DNA of 5,015 nt from Planctomycetota bacterium. GTDB lineage: Bacteria > Planctomycetota > UBA11346. The notes beneath the pieces were generated by a model that saw nothing but the letters and a program-made list of their open reading frames with translations, was not told where the DNA came from and ran no database searches. Below, piece after piece: positions 1 through 5,015 of this stretch. The position numbers and the translations under genes are program-made. The stretch spans positions 1 through 5,015 of the forward strand of contig JACDGQ010000286.1 of NCBI GenBank assembly GCA_013821615.1. Reading direction: 5' to 3'. Numbering within the stretch: the stretch's first letter is position 1; each line of letters opens with the position of its first letter.

Positions 1-2074
1 GCCGTTCGCCGGGCAGGCGGTGCGGGTCAGCGCGGTGGCCGCCGACATCACCGTCGAGGAGCAGGTCGCGACCACGCACCTGGTCGTCGACCTGGTCAAC
101 GACGCCGACCAGCCCCAGGAGGCGCGCCTGCTGCTGCCGGTGCCGGAGGGCGCGCTGGTGCGCGGCTTCGCCGCCGCCGGCCTGGGCAGCGCCGAAGTGC
201 TGCCGGTGGCCGAGGCGGAGGGCATCTACGCGGGCATCGTGGCGCGGCTGCGCGATCCGGCGCTGCTCGAATTCGCCGGCACCGCGCTGGTGCGCTCCAG
301 TGTCTTCCCGGTGGCCGCGCACGGCCGCCAGCGGGTCAGCCTCGATCTCGAGCAGGTGCTGGCGGCCGATGGGCAGCGCATCGACTACGTGTTGCCGCGC
401 AGTGAGTCCCTCGGGTACTGCGTGCCGTGGACCATCCATGGCGCGGTGCACGCCAGCTCTGCCATCGCCACCGTCTATTCGCCCAGCCACGCGCTGATGG
501 TGGCGCCGACCACCGCGCCCGGGGTGCGCTCTTTCAGCGTCGCCACCACCGCCCCGGGCAACTTCCGCTTCAGCTACCTGCTCGGCGGCGCCGGCGTCAC
601 CGCCTCGCTGCTCGCCTGCCCGGACGGACCCGAGGCGCCGGACCGCGGCACCTTCCTGCTCCTCGCCGGCATCCCGCGCAGCGCGGGCGGGGTGCCGATG
701 CCACGCGAGCTGACCCTGGTCATCGACCGCTCGGGCAGCATGAATGGCGAGAAGATCGCCCAGGTGCGCGCCGCGGCCAACCAGATCGTCGCCGGCCTGG
801 GCAACGGCGACCGCTTCAACCTGATCGCCTACAACGAGGGCGTCGACCTGTTCGCGCCCGCGCCGGTGCTGAAGGACGCGGACAGCGAGCGCGCCGCGCG
901 CGCCTGGATCGCCAGCCTGCTGGCGCAGGGTGGCACCAACATCCACGACGCACTGGCGGCCGCGCTCGCCCCGGCGCCGTTGCCCGGGACACTGCCGCTG
1001 GTGCTGTTCCTCACCGACGGCCGCCCGACCATCGGCCAGACCAGCGAGCGCGCCATCCGTGCGCTGGTCAGCGGCGATGCCAGCCAGCGCCGCATCTTCA
1101 CCCTGGGCGTGGGCGGCGACGTCAACGCGCCGCTGCTCGACGCGCTGGCGCTGGCCAGCCGCGCCGTGCCCACCTATGCGCCGAGCGGCAGCGACGTCGA
1201 GATCGCGGCGGCGACGGTATTCGGCAGACTGGGCGTGCCGGAGCTGACCAGTCCGCAGCTGAGCGCCACCGATGCCCTGGGCGGCCCGGTCAGCGGCCGG
1301 ATCAGCGACATCCTGCCCGGGCCGCTGCCCGACCTGTTCGCCGGCGACCAGCTGGTGGTGCTCGGCCGCTATGTCGGCAACGCGCCGCTGACCCTGACGC
1401 TCTCCGGCACCCACGCCGGGGCGCCGCGCCAGCTGCGCTTCACGTTCACCCTCGCGCGCGCCAGCGCCGCCAACGCCTTCGTGCCGCGCCTGTGGGCGAG
1501 CCGGCGCATCGCCGTGCTGATCGACGCCATCCGCGCGCTCGGCGCCGACGGCGGCCACGGCGGCGAGAGCCTGAAAGAGCTCAGCGACGAGGTCGTGCGC
1601 CTGTCGACGCGCTACGGCATCCTCACCCCCTACACCGCCTTCCTCGCCCGCGAGGGCGGTCCGCTCGCCGCCCCGGCCGCCAGCGCCGCCGCCGCGCCGG
1701 TGTTCCGCAAGGAGGCGATGGAGGACCGCGCCAGCGCCGGCTCGGTGGGCCAGAGCGTCAACGCCAAGGCGATGCGCGAGGCGGCCTGCGTCAACGCTCG
1801 CAACGGCCTCTACGACGCGGCCACGGACAAGGTCGTCGACTGCGATGCCATCCAGCAGGTCGGCGACCTCGCCTTCTACCGCCGCGCCGGCGGCTGGGTC
1901 GATGGGCGTGCCGGCGCCACCGCGCCCACCCGCACCATCCTGCGCGGCACCCCTGAGTTCGCCGCGCTGCTCGTCCGCCTGCAGCGCGAGCACCGCCACG
2001 GCTGCCTGGCGCTGCCCGGCGACCTCACGCTGGTGGTCGATGGCGAGACGGTGCTGATCGCGGAGCTGCGGTGA
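1..2074 (+). CDS. VIT and von Willebrand factor A domain protein, 5' end outside the window
   Basis: The reading frame is open from base 2 (first residues PFAGQAVRV) to the TGA at 2072-2074, so the true start lies upstream. The GTG at 20 falls inside the VIT domain and is unlikely to be the start. Residues below count from that GTG. A VIT (inter-alpha-trypsin type) domain fills about residues 1-130, with the family-like pieces LLLPVPEGA, EAEGIYAGIVARLRDPALLE and FPV. A VWA domain follows at about 230-400. Its MIDAS metal site looks complete: Asp236-x-Ser238-x-Ser240 (DRSGSMNG), Thr306 (GGTNIHDAL) and Asp333 (FLTDGRP). A helical segment ends in YGILTPYTAFL (from 532), a motif common in this family. 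The tail (about 550-684) has FYRRAGGWVD and three cysteines (590, 608, 662). VWA domains bind protein ligands through a divalent cation, and VIT-VWA proteins are usually exported. No membrane segment is visible, and any signal peptide would be upstream. The partner is unknown. Domain identity is secure, cellular role is not. Confidence 0.9.
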   Translation, partial: PFAGQAVRVSAVAADITVEEQVATTHLVVDLVNDADQPQEARLLLPVPEGALVRGFAAAGLGSAEVLPVAEAEGIYAGIVARLRDPALLEFAGTALVRSSVFPVAAHGRQRVSLDLEQVLAADGQRIDYVLPRSESLGYCVPWTIHGAVHASSAIATVYSPSHALMVAPTTAPGVRSFSVATTAPGNFRFSYLLGGAGVTASLLACPDGPEAPDRGTFLLLAGIPRSAGGVPMPRELTLVIDRSGSMNGEKIAQVRAAANQIVAGLGNGDRFNLIAYNEGVDLFAPAPVLKDADSERAARAWIASLLAQGGTNIHDALAAALAPAPLPGTLPLVLFLTDGRPTIGQTSERAIRALVSGDASQRRIFTLGVGGDVNAPLLDALALASRAVPTYAPSGSDVEIAAATVFGRLGVPELTSPQLSATDALGGPVSGRISDILPGPLPDLFAGDQLVVLGRYVGNAPLTLTLSGTHAGAPRQLRFTFTLARASAANAFVPRLWASRRIAVLIDAIRALGADGGHGGESLKELSDEVVRLSTRYGILTPYTAFLAREGGPLAAPAASAAAAPVFRKEAMEDRASAGSVGQSVNAKAMREAACVNARNGLYDAATDKVVDCDAIQQVGDLAFYRRAGGWVDGRAGATAPTRTILRGTPEFAALLVRLQREHRHGCLALPGDLTLVVDGETVLIAELR

Positions 2075-2081
2075 AGACACG

Positions 2082-2109
2082 TCCGATGTCCGAAGTCCGA
2101 TGTCCGAAG
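2082..2109 (+). repeat. Left heptad array (4 x 7 bases)
   Basis: Four contiguous heptamers, TCCGATG then TCCGAAG, repeated once. The 14-base unit is duplicated exactly (2082-2095 and 2096-2109). The array starts 7 bases after the stop codon of the VIT/VWA gene. It forms the left arm of the palindrome. Confidence 0.9.
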
Positions 2110-2122
2110 TCATGGACGACAA

Positions 2123-2150
2123 GGTCAACCGTGGACGGTCAACGCTGGTC
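2123..2150 (+). repeat. Loop tandem repeat (2 x 14 bases)
   Basis: GGTCAACCGTGGAC is followed directly by GGTCAACGCTGGTC, 11 of 14 positions alike. The shared start GGTCAAC recurs at a spacing of 14, which keeps the 7-base period of the flanking arms with an unrelated motif. TGGACG also occurs twice here (2113-2118 and 2132-2137). Confidence 0.7.
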
Positions 2151-2167
2151 GGCGCCGGCGACCGGGT

Positions 2168-2173
2168 TATCAT
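2168..2173 (+). promoter_or_regulatory. Weak candidate -10 element upstream of the response regulator
   Basis: TATCAT, one mismatch from TATAAT, lies in the only AT-leaning patch of the intergenic region, 47 bases before the ATG at 2221. There is no convincing -35 at 16-18 bases upstream (best is CTGGTC at 2145-2150, 2 of 6). If used, transcription would begin near the right heptad array, so the message would lack the left arm and could not form the full hairpin. This is a suggestion only. Confidence 0.18.
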
Positions 2174-2179
2174 CCGCCG

Positions 2180-2207
2180 TCGGACACCGGACCTCGGACA
2201 TCGGACC
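2180..2207 (+). repeat. Right heptad array (4 x 7 bases), inverted relative to the left array
   Basis: Four heptamers, TCGGACA, CCGGACC, TCGGACA and TCGGACC, which are the left-array motif on the opposite strand with two substitutions over the paired 27 bases. The array ends 13 bases before the response-regulator ATG, so a hairpin that includes it would sit against the ribosome-binding region. Confidence 0.85.
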
Positions 2208-2220
2208 GCGGAAATTCCCC

Positions 2221-2928
2221 ATGCCCGCCCGCACCATCCTGGTCATCGAGGACGACGCCGCCATCCGCCATGGCGTGGTCACCGCGCTGCGCTTCGCCGG
2301 CCACACCACGCTCGAGGCGGGCGACGGCCCGACCGCCAGCCGCCTGGCCGAGCGCGCGGAATGCGATCTGGTGCTGCTCGACCTGGTGCTACCGGGCGCC
2401 GACGGGCTGGACATCCTGGCCGCGATCCGCGCCCATCGCCCGACCCTGCCGGTGATCGTGCTGACCGCGCGCGGCGACGAACGCGACCGCGTCAAAGGGC
2501 TGACCCTGGGCGCTGATGACTATGTGGTGAAACCCTTCAGCGTCGGCGAGCTGCTAGCGCGCGTCACCGCGGTGCTGCGCCGCTCGCCCGAGCGCGCCAG
2601 CGGCGCCGAGGACCTCGCCCTGCCGGCTGGGACCGCCGATTTCGCGCGCCGCGAGGTGCGCTACGCCGATGGCGGCCGCGTCGAGCTGTCGCAGCGCGAG
2701 GCCGAGCTGCTCGCCTACCTGGCGCGCAACCCCGGGCGGGCGATCTCGCGCGCCGAGATCCTCACGCGCGTCTGGCGCCTCGATCCGCAGGGCCTGAGCA
2801 CGCGCGCCATCGACATGCAGGTGGCGCGCCTGCGCGAAAAACTGCGCGATGATCCCGCCGAGCCGCAGGTGCTGCTGACCGTGCGCGGCACCGGCTACAT
2901 GCTCGCCCAGCAGCCGGCGGCGCCATGA
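2221..2928 (+). CDS. OmpR/PhoB-family response regulator transcription factor
   Basis: This 235-residue protein has the usual length and layout for the family: a receiver domain (about 4-120), a short linker, and a C-terminal winged-helix DNA-binding domain (about 134-229). All canonical receiver residues are present: acidic pair Asp11-Asp12 (VIEDD), phospho-acceptor Asp54 (LVLLDLVLPGADG), Thr82 (VLTARG) and Lys104 (YVVKPFS). The effector domain shows VELSQREAELLAYLARNPGRAISR, the helix with AIDMQVARLREKL and the closing hairpin VRGTGYML. Phosphorylation by the kinase encoded next should promote dimerisation and promoter binding. Target genes are unknown. The ATG at 2221 is chosen because the first beta strand begins four residues later and a modest GGAA (2210-2213) precedes it. 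The frame stays open back to a GTG at 2071 that overlaps the previous stop, but those 50 extra codons translate the heptad repeats and look non-coding. It ends 10 bases before the kinase start. Confidence 0.95.
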   Translation: MPARTILVIEDDAAIRHGVVTALRFAGHTTLEAGDGPTASRLAERAECDLVLLDLVLPGADGLDILAAIRAHRPTLPVIVLTARGDERDRVKGLTLGADDYVVKPFSVGELLARVTAVLRRSPERASGAEDLALPAGTADFARREVRYADGGRVELSQREAELLAYLARNPGRAISRAEILTRVWRLDPQGLSTRAIDMQVARLREKLRDDPAEPQVLLTVRGTGYMLAQQPAAP

Positions 2929-2942
2929 GCGGGCCGTCATGA
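2925..2942 (+). other. Five-codon minicistron linking regulator and kinase genes
   Basis: The regulator stop TGA (2926-2928) overlaps an ATG at 2925 that reads MSGPS and stops at TGA 2940-2942. That stop in turn overlaps the kinase ATG at 2939. The 18-base stretch therefore holds two ATGA junctions in series. ATGA overlaps are a known setting for termination-reinitiation, so ribosomes leaving the regulator could reach the kinase start by this route. The peptide itself is unlikely to matter. A chance arrangement is quite possible, and a weak GAGCGGG (2927-2933) could instead serve as the kinase ribosome-binding site. Confidence 0.3.
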
Positions 2943-5015
2943 GGAAGGCGTGGTGGTTCGCCGGCTTCGCCGCGGGCGTGGCGGTGATCATCGCCGCGGT
3001 CAGCTGGGTCACCGTCACCGCGCGGGCGCTGGAACGCAGCGCCGCCGCTGATCGCCGCCAGGCCTTCCGCGAAGAGAGCGCGCGCCTGGCGCTGTGGCGC
3101 ATGGATTCGCTGCTCACCCCGCTGATCGCGCGCGAGGCGGCGCGCCCCTACGGCGTCTATTCCGCCTTCGCACCCGCCGAACGCGCCTACAACCGCCTGT
3201 TCGCGCCGGTCAAGCGCGGTGACGTGGTGCTGCCCTCGCCACTGCTCGGGCTCGAGCAGCCGGAGGTGCTGCTGCACTTCCAGGTCTCGCCGCGCGGCAC
3301 GCTGAGCTCGCCGCAGGTGCCGGTCGGCAACCAGCGCGCGCTCGCCGAGCAGGGCTTCGTCGAGCACGCCGGCATCCTGCGCGCCGAGGCGCGCCTCGCG
3401 CAGCTCGGCGCGCTGGTCGATCGGCAGCGCCTGATGACAGCGCTCGACCACCTCGCCAGCGGCGTGGCCGAGGCCACCCGGGAGCGCAGCCTGACGATGT
3501 GCGCCAACGTCGACATGAACAAGGATGATGGCGTCGGCGTCCTGGCTGGCGCCACCGCTGCCACGCCGGTCAAGTCCACCGCGACCCTTCCAGGCGCCAC
3601 CGCGCCCAACGCTGCTGTGCCGGCGCCCGTGTCGGCAGGTCGGGCGGCCGCGGCTGCACCGCAATCCGCACCGGTGGCGTCGGCACCACCACCCGCTGCG
3701 GATGCGGACGCGGCGCACCTGCGCAAGGCCGGGCCCGCGGAAGATGCGCTGGCCACCAACCAGGCACCGCCGCCTACGCCGGGGACTGCGGTACCGGCGC
3801 CGGCCAGACGCACCGACGACCAGGTCGGCGGACAGGCGGTCTCCGCCACGGACCGGGCGGATGCCACCAGACCGCCCAGCGCGTCGAAGGCGAAGAACCC
3901 TGACCGTCCAACGCCGGATCGGGACCTCAAGCAACTGGACCTCAAGCAGCAGCAGGAGCAGCAGCAGTCCCTCAAGGACCTGCCTGCACCCGAAGTCCAG
4001 GCCGAGCTCACCAGCTCCGTCGGCGCGCGCAGCGCGAAGGAGCAGCAGGCGCGCCTCAAGAGCTACTACAACGCAGCCGACAATCGTGAGGCCCCCGAGA
4101 ACAAGGCGGCCAACGCCGCCGCGCCGGCCGCCGGCCAGGCCGCGCAGCCGCGCGTCGAGACGACGCCGGTGGTCAGCGCTACGCCATCCGCTTCCACGAC
4201 GACAGTGCCGGCGGTCCACTTGCAGCGTGAGTTCGCCGCGGCCCCCGCCCCAGCTGCGCCACCGCTCCCTGCGGAGGTCGATCCCGCGCCCGGCCCAGCG
4301 ACCTCGCTGCGCGCCGAGATCATGCGCCCGCTGTGGCTCGGCGACACGCTGCTGCTCGCGCGCCGCGTCACCGTCGACGGCACCGAGCACATCCAAGGCT
4401 GCTGGCTGGACTGGCCGCGCATCCGCGCCCAGCTGCTCGAGGGCGTCAAGGACCTGCTGCCCGACGCGCAGCTGCTGCCCGACGCAAACGACGGCGACGA
4501 CTGGCGGCAGCGCCTCGCCACCCTGCCCGTGCGGCTCGAGCCCGGCGACGGCCTGCCCGACTACCACGACAGCCCGCGCGCGGCGCTGACCCTGACGCTG
4601 GTGGTGGCGTGGGTCTGCGTCGGCCTCGCCACCCTGGCCGGTGCGACCCTGCTGCTCGGCGCGCTCGACCTCTCCGAGCGCCGCGGCGCCTTCGTCTCGG
4701 CGGTCACCCACGAGCTGCGCACCCCGCTCACCACCTTCCGCCTCTACGCCGACCTCCTCGGCGGCGGCATGGTGCCGGACGAACGCGAGCGCCAGCGCTG
4801 TCTCGACACCCTGCGCAGCGAGGCCGATCGCCTTGCCCACCTGGTCGAGAACGTCCTCGCCTACGCGCGCCTGGAGCGCGCACAGGTCATCGCGTCTGAA
4901 CCGGTCAGGGTCGCGGACCTGCTGCACACCGCCTGCGCACGCCTCGCCGACCGCGCCCGCCAAGTCGGTCTCGACCTGGTCGCGGAGCGCGCGGGTGACG
5001 CCCTGGAGTGCGCCG
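2939..5015 (+). CDS. Sensor histidine kinase with a very large extracytoplasmic region, 3' end outside the window
   Basis: The frame runs open from ATG 2939 to the window edge: 692 codons, no stop. The start MRKAWW is positively charged and leads into membrane segment 1 (about 5-27). A roughly 520-residue extracytoplasmic part follows: a first sensor portion (about 28-186, with LALWRMDSLLTPLIAREAARPY), an Ala/Pro/Gln-rich stretch (about 187-454), and a second portion (about 455-546, with HIQGCWLDW). Membrane segment 2 spans about 549-575. Only some 15 residues later comes the dimerisation/phosphotransfer domain, with the H-box His591 in VTHELRTPL and the helical hairpin running to about 650. 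There is no HAMP or PAS domain between membrane and H-box. The ATP-binding domain (N, G1, F and G2 boxes) must lie downstream of the window. It should autophosphorylate His591 and pass phosphate to Asp54 of the adjacent regulator. The sensor fold and ligand are not recognised. Confidence 0.93.
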   Translation, partial: MRKAWWFAGFAAGVAVIIAAVSWVTVTARALERSAAADRRQAFREESARLALWRMDSLLTPLIAREAARPYGVYSAFAPAERAYNRLFAPVKRGDVVLPSPLLGLEQPEVLLHFQVSPRGTLSSPQVPVGNQRALAEQGFVEHAGILRAEARLAQLGALVDRQRLMTALDHLASGVAEATRERSLTMCANVDMNKDDGVGVLAGATAATPVKSTATLPGATAPNAAVPAPVSAGRAAAAAPQSAPVASAPPPAADADAAHLRKAGPAEDALATNQAPPPTPGTAVPAPARRTDDQVGGQAVSATDRADATRPPSASKAKNPDRPTPDRDLKQLDLKQQQEQQQSLKDLPAPEVQAELTSSVGARSAKEQQARLKSYYNAADNREAPENKAANAAAPAAGQAAQPRVETTPVVSATPSASTTTVPAVHLQREFAAAPAPAAPPLPAEVDPAPGPATSLRAEIMRPLWLGDTLLLARRVTVDGTEHIQGCWLDWPRIRAQLLEGVKDLLPDAQLLPDANDGDDWRQRLATLPVRLEPGDGLPDYHDSPRAALTLTLVVAWVCVGLATLAGATLLLGALDLSERRGAFVSAVTHELRTPLTTFRLYADLLGGGMVPDERERQRCLDTLRSEADRLAHLVENVLAYARLERAQVIASEPVRVADLLHTACARLADRARQVGLDLVAERAGDALECA
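3497..4300 (+). other. Low-complexity Ala/Pro/Gln-rich insert within the kinase sensor region
   Basis: Kinase residues about 187-454 are mostly Ala, Pro, Thr, Gly and Gln with runs such as AAAAAPQ and APPPAAD, unlike the ordered-looking sequence on either side. Inside it is a charged, Gln-rich island (about 329-382) with DLKQLDLKQQQEQQQ and KEQQARLKSYYNAADN, which could be helical. By hand count about 51 of 268 codons end in A or T (19%), against 12 of 186 before it and 15 of 238 after it (about 6% each). The AGA arginine codon appears twice here and not elsewhere in the kinase. This suggests a flexible, weakly constrained linker outside the membrane. Boundaries are approximate. Confidence 0.75.
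3923..3967 (+). repeat. In-frame DLKQ and CAG repeat tract
   Basis: Two 15-base units, GACCTCAAGCAACTG and GACCTCAAGCAGCAG (DLKQL and DLKQQ, kinase residues 329-338), run into a CAG tract interrupted by one GAG (3947-3967, QQQEQQQ). The repeats keep the frame. Slippage in steps of three bases would change linker length without breaking the kinase. Confidence 0.7.

Larger units (their letters stand above)
2081..2207. repeat. Intergenic palindromic element with heptad-repeat arms
   Basis: The gap between the first two genes holds a long imperfect palindrome. The left arm is 2081-2107 and the right arm 2180-2206. The right arm matches the reverse complement of the left at 25 of 27 positions by hand alignment, with a 72-base loop. 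Each arm is four 7-base units. The left has TCCGATG and TCCGAAG alternating (2082-2109, two exact copies of a 14-mer). The right has TCGGACA, CCGGACC, TCGGACA and TCGGACC (2180-2207). The loop carries a second tandem pair of 14-mers (2123-2136 and 2137-2150, 11 of 14 identical) and a small GGTCG/CGACC hairpin (2147-2163). No T-tract follows, so this is not a standard intrinsic terminator. No target-site duplication is obvious. It resembles dispersed heptameric or REP-like repeat families, but the family is not identified here. In RNA it could form a strong hairpin that affects expression of the downstream genes. Confidence 0.85.

Noticed and set aside
427..1956. Plus-strand open frame of 509 codons inside the VIT/VWA gene
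   Set aside because: The product is almost entirely Arg, Ala, Pro and Gly without domain signatures. The overlapping frame encodes the VIT and VWA domains with an intact MIDAS site.
2081..2207. Intrinsic terminator after the VIT/VWA gene
   Set aside because: The hairpin has a 72-base loop and no T-tract follows either arm; GCGGAAATTCCCC follows the right arm. Rho-dependent ending cannot be judged.
2082..2207. CRISPR-like array
   Set aside because: Repeat units are 7 or 14 bases with no spacers of uniform length, and the two arrays are inverted relative to each other. No cas genes are present.
2210..2218. GGAAATTCC near-palindrome just before the regulator start, as an operator
   Set aside because: Four paired bases around one centre base is too short to claim a binding site, and GGAA is more simply read as a weak ribosome-binding sequence.
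3497..4300. Possible frameshift or pseudogene in the kinase, suggested by low-complexity sequence and other open frames
   Set aside because: Codon-by-codon reading from 2939 finds no stop, and the sensor start, membrane segment 2 and HELRTPL all lie in one frame.
3525..4589. Plus-strand open frame of 354 codons inside the kinase
   Set aside because: It is out of frame with the kinase and gives an Arg/Pro/Ser-rich product typical of shifted reading of GC-rich DNA. The kinase frame is open throughout the same span and resumes with a recognisable H-box.
2762..4963. Open minus-strand frame of 733 codons, longer than some of the real genes
   Set aside because: Over the kinase it sits in exact codon register with the plus-strand gene, where an antisense stop would need TTA, CTA or TCA codons, which this GC-rich gene avoids. 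Its translation is Arg/Gly/Ala-rich and shows no domain, while the plus strand encodes a clear regulator and kinase.

Overview
The window is very GC-rich DNA (clearly above 65% by eye, with codons ending almost always in G or C). It carries three co-directional plus-strand genes. The first and last are cut by the window edges. No rRNA, tRNA, transposase or CRISPR array was seen. Lineage cannot be fixed from this sequence. The VIT-plus-VWA protein, the HAMP-less sensor kinase with a long low-complexity extracytoplasmic stretch, and heptameric intergenic repeats would fit a Planctomycetota or Verrucomicrobiota-like bacterium, but this is a weak inference and a high-GC proteobacterium is not excluded.

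Layout: (1) Positions 1-2074 hold the 3' part of a VIT/von Willebrand A domain protein with an intact MIDAS metal site and a family-typical C-terminal tail. (2) Positions 2075-2220 are a 146-base intergenic region. It is dominated by a 126-base palindromic element (2081-2206) whose two arms are each built of four 7-base repeats. Its loop holds a second, different 14-base tandem repeat. (3) Positions 2221-2928 encode a complete OmpR/PhoB-type response regulator with all five canonical receiver residues. (4) Positions 2939-5015 encode its probable partner, a membrane sensor histidine kinase. This gene has no stop codon inside the window and is cut before its ATP-binding domain, so a search for closed ORFs would miss it.

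How the genes may work together: the regulator and kinase are separated by only 10 bases, with two ATGA stop/start junctions between them, so they are almost certainly one two-component system made from one message. The kinase would sense something outside the cytoplasmic membrane and phosphorylate Asp54 of the regulator, which would then act as a DNA-binding transcription factor. The VIT/VWA gene lies upstream on the same strand, but the palindromic repeat separates it from the pair. Whether it is co-transcribed with them or regulated by them cannot be decided here.

The most unusual features are the heptad-built palindrome and the roughly 268-residue Ala/Pro/Gln-rich stretch inside the kinase sensor region. 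That stretch has about three times as many A/T-ending codons as the rest of the same gene. Nothing in the window is strong evidence for a wholly new biological system.
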